Shown here one piece after another: positions 1 to 7,569 of a stretch of DNA of 32,236 bases. Position 1 is the first letter of the stretch; each line of letters opens with the position of its first letter. The notes below the pieces were generated by a model. That model worked only from the letters and a program-made list of their open reading frames with translations, was not told where the DNA came from and searched no databases. The translations under genes were made by a program, and so were the position numbers. Source of the stretch: Lachnospiraceae bacterium (GTDB taxonomy: Bacteria > Bacillota > Clostridia > Lachnospirales > Lachnospiraceae); NCBI GenBank assembly GCA_900772845.1, contig CAAGSD010000127.1:1-32236 (forward strand), in the 5' to 3' direction.

Positions 1-131
1 CGCCGGCCGCCTGTCGCGAACATCGTGTTCGCTCCACCCTGATTACTCACCACTGCTTAAGCAAATATCAGCACTCTCCGACAGACATCTGCCTGAGGGT
101 CTTCTGCCACTCCGGGAGTTCTGTTTACTGA

Positions 132-302
132 TTCCACTAAAAATATTAAAGTAAAGTAATATAGTGGATTTTTCGTCTTAAAAAGAAGTTATTTCCACTA
201 TTTTAGTCAAAAGCAGATCATTTTCAGGAAAAAGCTCATATTTTCCTATTAAAAAGTACCCTTTTCCACTAAATCCATTCTTTTCATGCTATTTTCAGGA
301 AA
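132..302. repeat. AT-rich gene-free stretch with repeated words
   Basis: This lies within the 509-base gene-free left end. The word TTCCACTA occurs three times in direct orientation (132-139, 193-200, 264-271) and once inverted at 162-168 (TAGTGGA). The word TTTTCAGGAAA occurs twice (221-231, 292-302). The first TCCACT pairs with AGTGGA at 163-168 to form an AT-rich hairpin followed by TTTTT on the plus strand, which could be a terminator for a gene left of the window. I see no coding frame in 1-509. Function is unknown; the repeats could be protein-binding words or debris of a mobile repeat. Confidence 0.4.
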
Positions 303-305
303 CCA

Positions 306-483
306 GTAGCCCACATTGGGGGTAAGAACAGCAGACTCTAAGTAGACGTCAGTACCATAGCGTCCCAAGGGACGCATTGCGAGGGTACTTTCCTCGCTTA
401 CGTACCGTTACGCTCTACTTTCGCAAGCGAATCGTGCTAAAAGCACGTGCGGGTCTGATGGCCTTACCCTCAATGCGGGCTAC
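306..483. repeat. 178-nt multibranched element with 21-nt terminal inverted repeats
   Basis: The two ends (306-326 and 463-483) are 21-nt inverted repeats that pair at 19 of 21 positions plus one G-U. Inside are further stems: CAGAC 332-336 with GTCTG 453-457, GCGTCCC/GGGACGC (360-375), GCGAGG/CCTCGC (379-397), TTCG/CGAA (420-431) and CGTGC/GCACG (433-447). It starts 26 nt beyond the trxA stop. Strand is undecided, because one mispair becomes a G-U on each strand. The minus-strand conceptual translation resembles short hypothetical proteins that I recall being annotated repeatedly in Lachnospiraceae; that is memory, not a search. It could be a MITE-like repeat, a structured non-coding RNA, or both. 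Confidence 0.6.
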
Positions 484-509
484 GGGGATTATTGCACTAA
501 CTTTCTATT

Positions 510-830
510 TTACAGAACTGCCGCCTCCAGCTTCTGTCTGAAATCCGCCTCAGACATAGCTCCGACAAAATTTGCCACCGGCTGTCCCCCTTTGAATACT
601 ACAAAATTGGGGATGCTGGCAACACGGTATTTCTGGGCAATGGTCATGTTCTCGTCTACATTGATTTTTCCCACCTTTACCTTGCCGGCATAGGCTTCTG
701 CCAGTTTTGCCACGACGGGTGCCATCATTTTGCAGGGATTGCACCAGTCTGCATAGAAATCTACCAGTACCGGCAGTTCGGAATTCAGAACCTCTTCTTC
801 AAAATTTGCAACTGTAAATGTATATTCCAT
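510..830 (-). CDS. trxA: Thioredoxin
   Basis: Cytoplasmic thiol-disulfide reductase that keeps protein thiols reduced and is itself recharged by thioredoxin reductase. The 106-residue length is standard for the family. The active site reads WCNPC (Cys30, Cys33), followed by Lys34; the canonical motif is WCGPC, so Gly is replaced by Asn. The conserved cis-proline is Pro74 in the ASIPNF segment, and the VDFYADW strand precedes the active site. The ATG is preceded by GGAAGGA at good spacing, which fixes the start. No thioredoxin reductase gene is adjacent. The gene ends beside the structured element at 306-483. The family call is secure. The Asn may shift redox potential, and a more specialised thioredoxin-like role cannot be excluded. 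Confidence 0.93.
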   Translation of the reverse strand: MEYTFTVANFEEEVLNSELPVLVDFYADWCNPCKMMAPVVAKLAEAYAGKVKVGKINVDENMTIAQKYRVASIPNFVVFKGGQPVANFVGAMSEADFRQKLEAAVL

Positions 831-863
831 AAATATCCTTCCTTTCTGTCATCAGCTGGATCC

Positions 864-894
864 AATATACCGCCAATGAAATGAAATTTGTTAA
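864..894 (-). promoter_or_regulatory. Candidate trxA promoter
   Basis: A TTAACA -35-like box (889-894, minus strand) and a TATATT -10-like box (864-869) stand upstream of trxA. The 19-bp spacer is longer than ideal, so this is a weak call. Confidence 0.3.
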
Positions 895-968
895 TAGTAT
901 CCCTGAAAACAGAATCCCCTATACAAATCCCGGCTTTCTGTACAGTATCCTTTGCCGTGACCGGGCAA

Positions 969-1613
969 TTATCTGAAAATTATATATTTGCAGATAGGAT
1001 TTCCAATAGAAGAAAACTTTTCCTCATATTCCGTCATAACGTTGCCTTCCATCAAAGCTGCATCGTTATGCAGATCGTAAGTGATCGCTCTCGCCTGCCA
1101 GCCCGCAGGTTCCAGTTCCTCTACCGCAAAATCAAACAGCGGACGGTTGTCCGTCTTAAATTCCAGCGTTCCTTCTTTTTTCAGAATGACATCGTATCGC
1201 GCCAGGAACTGTCTGGAGGGCAGTCTTCTTTTGGCATGCCGGTCCTTCGGCCAGGGATCTGAGAAGTTCAGATAAATTCTGTCTACTTCCCCTTTTCCGA
1301 ACACTTTATCAATATCCTCTGCATCCATGCGGATAAATTTCAGGTTGGGAAGTTCCTCCTCTTCCATCTTCTGAATGGCTCTCAACAGCACACTGGAATA
1401 TTTTTCAATTCCAACATAATTGATCTGGGGATTCTGTTTTGCCAGTGTATGCAGGAAACGTCCTTTTCCCATACCGATCTCAATGTGGATCGGATGATCG
1501 TTCCCAAATATTTCCTGCCATGTTCCGGAACATTTCTCCAAAGTATCTTCCGGCACCACATAGGGGCTCTCGGCGATTACCTCCCGGGAACCGGTAATAT
1601 TACGTAATCTCAT
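969..1613 (-). CDS. trmB: tRNA (guanine-N7)-methyltransferase
   Basis: SAM-dependent enzyme that forms m7G46 in the variable loop of tRNAs. The protein has 214 residues, typical for TrmB. The SAM-binding motif IEIGMGKGRF lies at about 44-53. The acidic end of the next strand is at VGIEKY (67-72), and MDAED (96-100) follows. The family signature NFSDPWPKDRHAKRRL is at 116-131, and the late motif with EFKTD is at 151-155. The ATG at 1613 has only a weak, distant AGAGG upstream. It is transcribed divergently from the phosphodiesterase gene on its right, and its likely promoter shares the intergenic region. No truncation is seen. Confidence 0.95.
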   Translation of the reverse strand: MRLRNITGSREVIAESPYVVPEDTLEKCSGTWQEIFGNDHPIHIEIGMGKGRFLHTLAKQNPQINYVGIEKYSSVLLRAIQKMEEEELPNLKFIRMDAEDIDKVFGKGEVDRIYLNFSDPWPKDRHAKRRLPSRQFLARYDVILKKEGTLEFKTDNRPLFDFAVEELEPAGWQARAITYDLHNDAALMEGNVMTEYEEKFSSIGNPICKYIIFR

Positions 1614-1662
1614 GTATGCATTAACCTCTCTTAAATGAAAACTGTTTCAAATCTGTATTGTC

Positions 1663-1714
1663 AATGTACTTTATCTTGGAAATCTTGTCAAGTGACCGCA
1701 CCCGGTATTATACT
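1663..1714. promoter_or_regulatory. Overlapping divergent promoters for trmB and the phosphodiesterase gene
   Basis: On the minus strand, TTGACA (1686-1691) is followed after 17 bp by TACATT (1663-1668), a good trmB promoter. On the plus strand, TTGTCA (1685-1690) is followed after 18 bp by TATACT (1709-1714), facing the phosphodiesterase gene. The two -35 boxes occupy nearly the same bases, so polymerase could probably use only one direction at a time. Confidence 0.5.
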
Positions 1715-1752
1715 GTCTGCAGGAGGATTCGCAAAATTTCTGCGAAGTATAG

Positions 1753-2310
1753 ATGATTATGAAATGGATGATTGCATCAGATATTCACGGTTCCGCATAT
1801 TACTGCAAAAAGCTGCTTTCTGCCTATGACAGGGAGGATGCTGACAGGCTCTTACTGTTGGGAGACCTTCTGTACCACGGTCCCAGAAACGATCTTCCCG
1901 AAGGGTATGCCCCCAAGGAAGTACTTGCCTTATTAAATACAAGAAAAAATGACATCTACTGTGTCCGGGGGAATTGTGATGCCGAAGTGGATCAGATGGT
2001 CCTGGATTTTCCCGTTCTGAGTGACTACTGTGTCATAGCAGACGGCACCACAGCTATCTATGCGACCCATGGTCATATCTTCAACGAGCAAAATTTACCG
2101 CCGCTGCATCCTGGAGATATTCTGCTGCATGGTCATACCCACGTTCCCAAATGTGTGGTACATGAGACTGCGCAATATGTCTGTATGAATCCCGGCTCCG
2201 TGTCTCTTCCGAAGGAGAACAGCTGGCATGGTTATATACTTTTGGAAAACGGAACCTTTCTGTGGAAAGACTTCGACGGTCAGGAACATCTGCGGTATTC
2301 CGTACAGTAA
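1753..2310 (+). CDS. yfcE: YfcE-type metallophosphoesterase
   Basis: Probable metal-dependent phosphodiesterase of the MJ0936/YfcE family. The calcineurin-like metal ligands are all present: SDIHG (Asp10, His12), GDLLYHG (Asp38), GNCD (Asn74), THGH (His106, His108) and GHTH (His128, His130). The 185-residue length is typical. The physiological substrate is not settled for most members. Candidate starts are ATG at 1753 and 1759; an in-frame TAG just upstream rules out anything earlier, and the clear AGGAGG at 1721-1726 is about 26 nt away, so start selection is uncertain by a few codons. It is divergent from trmB and followed by a long palindrome and the carboxypeptidase gene. Confidence 0.88.
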   Translation: MIMKWMIASDIHGSAYYCKKLLSAYDREDADRLLLLGDLLYHGPRNDLPEGYAPKEVLALLNTRKNDIYCVRGNCDAEVDQMVLDFPVLSDYCVIADGTTAIYATHGHIFNEQNLPPLHPGDILLHGHTHVPKCVVHETAQYVCMNPGSVSLPKENSWHGYILLENGTFLWKDFDGQEHLRYSVQ

Positions 2311-2363
2311 AAGACTATCTGAACCGTATGTCTAAAAAAGAGCTAAAAAATAAAGTTAGGACT

Positions 2364-2391
2364 TTGGTTTTTCCCTAAAATGGTGTATGAT
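2364..2391 (+). promoter_or_regulatory. Candidate promoter of the carboxypeptidase gene
   Basis: TTGGTT (2364-2369) and TATGAT (2386-2391) are separated by 16 bp. The -10 box lies inside the left arm of the 17-bp palindrome at 2377-2420. A transcript would begin near 2398 and carry the right arm in its leader. Confidence 0.35.
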
Positions 2392-2420
2392 AAAAGATGC
2401 GCATTATCATACACCATTTT
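2377..2420. repeat. Perfect 17-bp inverted repeat with 10-nt loop
   Basis: The arm at 2377-2393 is the exact reverse complement of 2404-2420. The arms are AT-rich with a GGTGTATGAT core, and T-rich sequence follows. It could be an intrinsic terminator for the phosphodiesterase gene, or an operator over the carboxypeptidase promoter, since a TATGAT -10 box falls in the left arm. The sequence does not decide between them. Confidence 0.7.
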
Positions 2421-2440
2421 GTTTCAGGAAGGATTTATTC

Positions 2441-4132
2441 ATGCATTTTTTCACGCATTTTTCATACAGAAAGTTTTTGAAAAAGGCAGTTATGGGAATC
2501 ACGACCCTCTGTCTTTTTGCATCCTGGGGACTGAATGTCTCCGCTGCTACTATTAAAGAAGAAAATATTGCTCATAACCAATCACTGGCCGTACAGTCCA
2601 ATGCCATTGACAACTGGCCTACCGGCCCTGTAGTCAGCGCCGAATCCGCCATTTTGATCGATGCAGATACCGGCGCAATTCTCTACGCAAAAAATATCCA
2701 TCAGAAAGAATATCCCGCAAGTACCACCAAGATTTTAACCACGCTCATTGCTTCGGAGCGTTGCAGCATGGATGAGATCGTTGATTTTTCCTATGATGCG
2801 GTACATGATATTGATCCGGGAAGCAACCATATCGCCATTGATCCCGGAGAACAGCTGACCATGGAAGAATGTCTGAATGCCATTCTGATCCGTTCCGCAA
2901 ATGAGGTCTCTTTTGCCGTTGCGGAGCATATCTCCGGCACTACCTGGCAGGATTTCGGTACCATCATGAACGAAAGAGCCAAAGAACTTGGTTGTGTGGA
3001 TTCTCATTTTGTCAATCCCAACGGTCTTCCCAACGAAGATCATTACACCAGCGCTTACGACCTGGCAATGATCGGTAAGGCCTTTTTTGCCAACGAGGCT
3101 CTGTGTAAGATGACCATGACCCATATGCTTCACATCCTGCCTTCCGAACGACAGCCGGATGACATTATGGAAGTCAATAAAATGGAACTGATCCCCGGCG
3201 GCAAATATGCTTATCCCTATCTGGTAGGATGTAAGACCGGATATACCGATGTAGCCCGCAGTACTCTGGTATCCTGTGCGGAAAAGGACGGAATGAAGCT
3301 GATCTGTGTCGTTATGAAGGATGAAAATCCCAATTACTACGAAGACACGATTTCACTGTTTGATTACGGCTTCAGTAATTTCCAGAAGGTCAACATTTCT
3401 CAGACAGAGACAAAGTACAATATCGAGAATGCCGGATCTTTTTACAGCGGAAATGATATTTTCGGTAATTCCAAACCCATTTTGGAATTGAATCAGGATG
3501 ATTGTATCACCTTGCCCAACACTATCACTTTCCAGGATGCGATATCCGATATTTCTTATGACAATACCGAGCCCGGTCAGGTGGCAGTGATCACCTATAC
3601 GTATCACGACGTGGTACTGGGAACGGCTTCACTGGATTTCACCGCCACGGAAAAAGGAAGCTCTGTCTTCCAGGGAACTGTCGATGAAACAACAGCTGAA
3701 ACCTCGGCCGCTTCCAACGATTCCGAAGAAGTATCTGCTTCAGAAGCTGCTGACGACCCGTCTGCAGAAACCACGGAGGCTTCCCCCGAAAATGTAGGCG
3801 GCATTCCCACAGCAACGCAGGAATCTTCTAAAACGGAAACCGACAGCAGCTCAGGGGGACCCGCAGTTATTTTTATCAATGTGGTAAAGATATTCTTCTG
3901 GATCCTTGGAATTGCCGTAGTGATCTTCCTGCTTCTGCTGCTTCGGGCTTTTCTCAAAAATTATCATTTTGCCCACCGCAGCACTCGTCTGACCTGGCGG
4001 TTCAGCCGCAGAAGGAATCATTCCAGAGCCCGTTACCGCTCAGTGAATCAGGATCTTCGCAGCAGACGTAAGGAGGCGATCCGGGAAGCAAAAAGACGTC
4101 AGAAACCGAAAAAACAACATCGTTTTAAATAA
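2441..4132 (+). CDS. D-alanyl-D-alanine carboxypeptidase (DacA/PBP5 type)
   Basis: Serine-type carboxypeptidase that trims the terminal D-Ala of peptidoglycan stem peptides outside the membrane. The three penicillin-binding motifs are present: SxxK as STTK (Ser94, Lys97), SxN as SAN (152-154) and KTG (265-267). A signal sequence covers about residues 12-35. After the PBP5-like C-terminal domain come a Ser/Thr/Glu-rich linker (about 410-470), one membrane segment (VIFLLLLLRAF region) and a very basic tail of about 60 residues. Ordinary PBP5 proteins end in an amphipathic helix, so this true transmembrane anchor with a cytoplasmic basic tail is unusual. I chose ATG 2441 because AGGAAGGA sits 7 nt upstream; an upstream in-frame ATG at 2387 lies inside a palindrome and lacks a site. 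The protein has 563 residues. Confidence 0.92.
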   Translation: MHFFTHFSYRKFLKKAVMGITTLCLFASWGLNVSAATIKEENIAHNQSLAVQSNAIDNWPTGPVVSAESAILIDADTGAILYAKNIHQKEYPASTTKILTTLIASERCSMDEIVDFSYDAVHDIDPGSNHIAIDPGEQLTMEECLNAILIRSANEVSFAVAEHISGTTWQDFGTIMNERAKELGCVDSHFVNPNGLPNEDHYTSAYDLAMIGKAFFANEALCKMTMTHMLHILPSERQPDDIMEVNKMELIPGGKYAYPYLVGCKTGYTDVARSTLVSCAEKDGMKLICVVMKDENPNYYEDTISLFDYGFSNFQKVNISQTETKYNIENAGSFYSGNDIFGNSKPILELNQDDCITLPNTITFQDAISDISYDNTEPGQVAVITYTYHDVVLGTASLDFTATEKGSSVFQGTVDETTAETSAASNDSEEVSASEAADDPSAETTEASPENVGGIPTATQESSKTETDSSSGGPAVIFINVVKIFFWILGIAVVIFLLLLLRAFLKNYHFAHRSTRLTWRFSRRRNHSRARYRSVNQDLRSRRKEAIREAKRRQKPKKQHRFK

Positions 4133-4170
4133 AGAAAAGAGATGTGGTCACCGCCGCATCTCTTTTCTTT
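4131..4170. terminator. Bidirectional terminator between the carboxypeptidase and clpX-like genes
   Basis: A 17-bp stem (one G-U) pairs 4131-4147 with 4154-4170 around the loop TCACCG. A-rich left and T-rich right arms serve both convergent genes. Confidence 0.85.
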
Positions 4171-4175
4171 ATAGG

Positions 4176-5759
4176 TTAATTATCTCCGTCTGCGGAAATC
4201 TGCTTCAGATTGTCCATAGGTTCTTTGATCTCATTACTGCGGATATCAATGATCGGTCCGCCGGTTCCTTCAATATACTCTCTGGTGATCGTAACTCTTC
4301 CGATATTATCATCCTTGGGAATCTCATACATGATATCCAGCATGAAATCCTCGATAATGGAACGCAGGGCTCTGGCACCGGTATCCCGCTTCATTGCTTT
4401 CTCGGCAATGGCATCCAGGGCATCATCCGTGAATTCCAGCTTTACCTCATCCAGCTCCAACAGCTTCTGGTACTGTTTCAGGATCGCATTCTTCGGCTCC
4501 TTCAGGATCTTCACCAGCATATCTTTCGACAGTCCCTGTAAGGTACAGATAATGGGCAGACGTCCGATGAACTCCGGGATCATACCGAATTTACGGATAT
4601 CCTCTACGGTCACCCTGGATAAAAGATCGGTATCTTTGTCGTATTTATCCTTCAGCTCTGCATTGAATCCGATGGATGCCGTCTTGGTCAGACGTTCCTT
4701 GATGATCTCGTCCAGATCCGGGAATGCACCACCGCAGATAAACAAAATATTACGGGTGTTCACTGTAGCAAGGGGTACCATGGCATTTTTGCTGTTGGCT
4801 CCCACAGGGACTTCCACCTCGGCACCTTCTAACAGCTTCAGCATTCCCTGCTGTACACTTTCGCCGCTGACATCACGGGAATTGGTATTTTTCTTCTTGG
4901 CGATCTTATCGATCTCATCGATAAAAATAATACCTTTTTCCGCTTTCTCTACATCGTTACCGGCAGCTGCCAGCAGTTTGGATACCACGCTCTCGATATC
5001 ATCACCGATATATCCTGCCTCCGTCAGAGAAGTGGCATCTGCAATTGCAAGGGGCACATCCAGTAATCTGGCCAGTGTTTTTACCAGATACGTCTTACCG
5101 GAACCTGTCGGTCCGATCATGAGGATATTGGACTTTTCGATTTCGATCTCATCCATAGTATCCGTAGCCACTCTCTTGTAATGGTTGTATACCGCTACAG
5201 AAATGATTTTCTTCGCTTTTTCCTGTCCCACTACATACTCATCCAGACTTGCTTTGATCTTGTGGGGTGCGGGAATATCCTTGATATCAAATACCGGTTT
5301 GGAACCTTCCGCCTTCTTTTTCTTCTTCAGCTTCTGCTTGTTGGGGATCCCACCGTCCCCCTGAAGATCCGCCAGGTTCACGAAGCTGATGCCCGGGAAT
5401 CCGTTCTGTCCGGAAAACTGCCCCATATCCCCCTGCAGATTCGGATTATTCAGCATTCCCTGATAATCGAACTGGCTCACGGTATCCATGGTCTTATGCA
5501 TACAGTCATCGCAGATACAGATATGATTAGGGAGTTTGAACATTCTGCCGGCCTTACTTTCCGGTCTGCGGCAGATAAAGCAGACATCTTCATACTCGCT
5601 GCTGTCTTTTTTGTCCTCTTCCTTTCTGTCTGCGGAGCTCTCCTTTGCAGTATCCGTCACCTGTGTGCTCTCATTATCCCGGGGTTCACTCACATTTGTT
5701 TCGGTTTTCTCCTCTTCGGGAATTACTTCTCTATAATCATCATTGTAATTATCTGTCAT
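4176..5759 (-). CDS. ClpX-family AAA+ unfoldase, divergent paralogue
   Basis: ATP-driven unfoldase, probably a partner of ClpP. From the ATG at 5759 (527 residues): a charged, low-complexity segment (1-55); a ClpX zinc domain with Cys60, Cys63, Cys83 and Cys86; a long linker with a KKKKK run (about 90-150); then the AAA+ module with Walker A GPTGSGKT (216-223), pore loop GYIGDD (249-254), Walker B IIFIDEID (277-284), an IGF ClpP-docking loop (363-365) and sensor-2 GARALR. The usual ClpX is about 420-430 residues and has an RKH pore-entrance loop, replaced here by ANSKNAMVP (321-329). No clpP, tig or lon is adjacent, so this is likely a second ClpX. ATG 5759 has GGAG 6 nt upstream; GTG 5804 (542 residues) is an alternative. 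The IGF loop supports ClpP binding; substrates are unknown. Confidence 0.85.
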   Translation of the reverse strand: MTDNYNDDYREVIPEEEKTETNVSEPRDNESTQVTDTAKESSADRKEEDKKDSSEYEDVCFICRRPESKAGRMFKLPNHICICDDCMHKTMDTVSQFDYQGMLNNPNLQGDMGQFSGQNGFPGISFVNLADLQGDGGIPNKQKLKKKKKAEGSKPVFDIKDIPAPHKIKASLDEYVVGQEKAKKIISVAVYNHYKRVATDTMDEIEIEKSNILMIGPTGSGKTYLVKTLARLLDVPLAIADATSLTEAGYIGDDIESVVSKLLAAAGNDVEKAEKGIIFIDEIDKIAKKKNTNSRDVSGESVQQGMLKLLEGAEVEVPVGANSKNAMVPLATVNTRNILFICGGAFPDLDEIIKERLTKTASIGFNAELKDKYDKDTDLLSRVTVEDIRKFGMIPEFIGRLPIICTLQGLSKDMLVKILKEPKNAILKQYQKLLELDEVKLEFTDDALDAIAEKAMKRDTGARALRSIIEDFMLDIMYEIPKDDNIGRVTITREYIEGTGGPIIDIRSNEIKEPMDNLKQISADGDN

Positions 5760-5800
5760 GTTAATCTCCATTCCGCAGACGATCCCTTCCGTCGGAGAAA

Positions 5801-5905
5801 TCACGAATCAAATTTCAAATTTGATTCTGCGATAAGGGCTGTTTTGTGACGCCTGCGGCACAAATAGCCGTGTGAAAAATAACCTATCCTGCTTATTTCC
5901 CACAC
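5801..5905 (-). CDS. Possible 34-codon leader peptide upstream of the clpX-like gene
   Basis: A GTG-start frame with AGAGGAG four nt upstream runs 34 codons and ends in TGA at 5803-5801. The TGA overlaps the alternative GTG start of the clpX-like frame (5804-5802) as GTGA. The predicted transcript start (about 5926) would place the binding site near the 5' end. The frame is rich in Arg and has no recognised domain. It spans three stem-loops, so it may instead be non-coding leader or repeat sequence. Confidence 0.3.
   Translation of the reverse strand: MWEISRIGYFSHGYLCRRRHKTALIAESNLKFDS
5805..5905 (-). promoter_or_regulatory. Structured leader of the clpX-like gene
   Basis: Three consecutive stem-loops lie between promoter and start. 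The first, 5870-5905, has a 13-bp stem that is complete on the minus strand with two G-U pairs. The second is 5837-5869, with GGCT/AGCC ends and a GCC/GGC tip. The third, 5805-5827, is a perfect 11-bp palindrome around one central base. Further down, TCTCC can pair with the GGAGA ribosome-binding site. The G-U pattern of the first stem favours RNA from the minus strand. Confidence 0.5.
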
Positions 5906-5932
5906 TAATCTCCTCTTCTCATACCTACGCTC

Positions 5933-5961
5933 ATTATACCCAATCCACCGGTGAGGCACAA
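5933..5961 (-). promoter_or_regulatory. Promoter of the clpX-like gene
   Basis: A perfect TATAAT -10 box (5933-5938) follows TTGTGC (5956-5961) with a 17-bp spacer. It predicts a leader of about 165 nt before ATG 5759. Confidence 0.55.
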
Positions 5962-6018
5962 GTTAAGTTTTTCTAAACCATTTATAACCATTTATAACTA
6001 TTCATGTTTTGGTAAAGT

Positions 6019-6056
6019 AAAAAATCCCGGGTGGAACATCATCTGTTCCGCCCGGG
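6019..6056 (-). terminator. Terminator of the htrA-like gene
   Basis: CCCGGG and GGAACA arms at 6026-6056 form a strong stem with one internal mismatch. On the minus strand the stem is followed by A and six T residues. Confidence 0.9.
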
Positions 6057-6078
6057 GCATCTTCCAAATCTTTAAAGC

Positions 6079-7512
6079 TTATTTATTCTGGCCTGCAGGT
6101 CTGCTTCCCAGTGTCAGATTCAACTCTATCGATACATACTCACCGTTCTGCGGTCTCTGTACCGTTACAGTTACGGAATCACCCACTGCGTAATATTGTA
6201 ACATCTTCTGCAGATCAGAATAGGAAGTGATACTGCTGCCGTCAAATTTGGTAATGATATCACCTTTCATGATGCCTGCATTGGCTGCTGCACTGCCTTC
6301 CTCAACAGATACTACATAAATGCCTTCCGGCATATTGTACATCTGGGAGATCTGGGAAGTTACTTCCTGCAGTGAGATACCGATGTAACCTACTTCATCC
6401 TCTGCTACTTTAGTTCTGGTCTGACGCTCCATCAGATCTGCAATAATAGGACTTGCGGAAGTAATAGGGATTGCATAACCCATGCCTTCTACAGTCGTAC
6501 CACCGATCTTGTTGGAGTTGATACCAACGACTTCACCGTTCATGTTCAGCAGAGCACCGCCGGAGTTACCGGGATTGATGGCTGCATTGGTCTGGATAAA
6601 GGTACCGGTAGCACCGTTTTCCAGAGTAATTTCACGATTCAGGGCACTTACGATACCGTTGGTAACCGACTGACCATAGCCAAGGGCATTACCGATGGCG
6701 ATCACCGGCTCACCAAGCTTCAGCTCATCGCTGCTGCCAAGGGTAGCTACGGTAATGGCGTTCTTGGTATCCTCACTCAGATCGCTTAAAGATACTGCGA
6801 TCACTGCCAGATCCATATCGGAATCCAGTCCTTTGATCTGTGCCTGTGCCTCGCTGCCATCAATAAAAGTAACCGTCAGGGTATCTGCGCTCTCTACTAC
6901 ATGGTTATTGGATACGATCAACAGTTCATCGTCAGTCTTACCTACGATAATACCGGAACCACTGGCTGCTTCTTCCTGTGTATACTGCTGACCGAAGACA
7001 TTCGCTGTCTCGGTAAAATTATTAACGATGGATACCATGGCAGGCATGACTTTTTCTACCACATTGGATACATCAGATTCTACATAAGTAACACTGGTTG
7101 CCAGCTGTGTGCCGCTCTGCGTGCTTTCTGTCGTTGCCTCAGATGCGATCTCATCCACCACTGCAGTGTCTGTACTCGTCTTCATCATTCCTGTTCCCTG
7201 CTGTACCGCATAGAAGCCGATACCGGCAAACAATCCGAAGAACAGACCAAGGCTGACACTCACCATGGCTTTCCGGAAATAACCGCCATGTTTTTTGGTC
7301 TTCTTAGGTTCTACGCTGTTACTGCCTGTGCTTCCTCCCATCTGGTATGTGGTATAGCCATTGGTGCTTCCCGCTGCACTCTGCGTTGTACTATGGTTTT
7401 CATAGCCATAATTGTTTTCTGTTTTTGTCTCATTCAGATCTGCTCCGCTGAATGTACCGGTTGTATTTACATTACCGGTACCATAACCGGAATAATTATC
7501 ATTCTCGTACAT
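6079..7512 (-). CDS. htrA: HtrA/DegP-family membrane-anchored serine protease
   Basis: Cell-surface quality-control protease. The protein (477 residues) has a Gly/Asn/Ser/Thr-rich cytoplasmic N-terminus (1-75), a basic patch, one transmembrane segment (about 82-103), a trypsin-like domain and a C-terminal PDZ domain (about 375-470). The catalytic triad is visible: His204 in SNNHVVE, Asp234 in DSDMDLAVI and Ser317 in NPGNSGGALL. The ATG at 7512 has GGAGG 7 nt upstream. It is monocistronic, with its own terminator downstream and the glmS terminator upstream. Phased direct repeats sit just upstream of its promoter region, suggesting two-component control. No sign of inactivation. Confidence 0.93.
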   Translation of the reverse strand: MYENDNYSGYGTGNVNTTGTFSGADLNETKTENNYGYENHSTTQSAAGSTNGYTTYQMGGSTGSNSVEPKKTKKHGGYFRKAMVSVSLGLFFGLFAGIGFYAVQQGTGMMKTSTDTAVVDEIASEATTESTQSGTQLATSVTYVESDVSNVVEKVMPAMVSIVNNFTETANVFGQQYTQEEAASGSGIIVGKTDDELLIVSNNHVVESADTLTVTFIDGSEAQAQIKGLDSDMDLAVIAVSLSDLSEDTKNAITVATLGSSDELKLGEPVIAIGNALGYGQSVTNGIVSALNREITLENGATGTFIQTNAAINPGNSGGALLNMNGEVVGINSNKIGGTTVEGMGYAIPITSASPIIADLMERQTRTKVAEDEVGYIGISLQEVTSQISQMYNMPEGIYVVSVEEGSAAANAGIMKGDIITKFDGSSITSYSDLQKMLQYYAVGDSVTVTVQRPQNGEYVSIELNLTLGSRPAGQNK

Positions 7513-7569
7513 AATGCTTCCTCCATTCTGTCAGTGAGAAACTCTTTTTACCGTTCTCTTCCTCTCACC

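Noticed and set aside
306..483. Riboswitch interpretation of the left-end structured element
   Set aside because: It lies downstream of a gene on one strand and has no gene start in the window on the other; I recognise no known riboswitch core.
4210..5181. 323-codon plus-strand open frame opposite the clpX-like gene
   Set aside because: It is the antisense of a gene with clear ClpX motifs; the product is Ser-rich, has no domain and lacks a ribosome-binding site.
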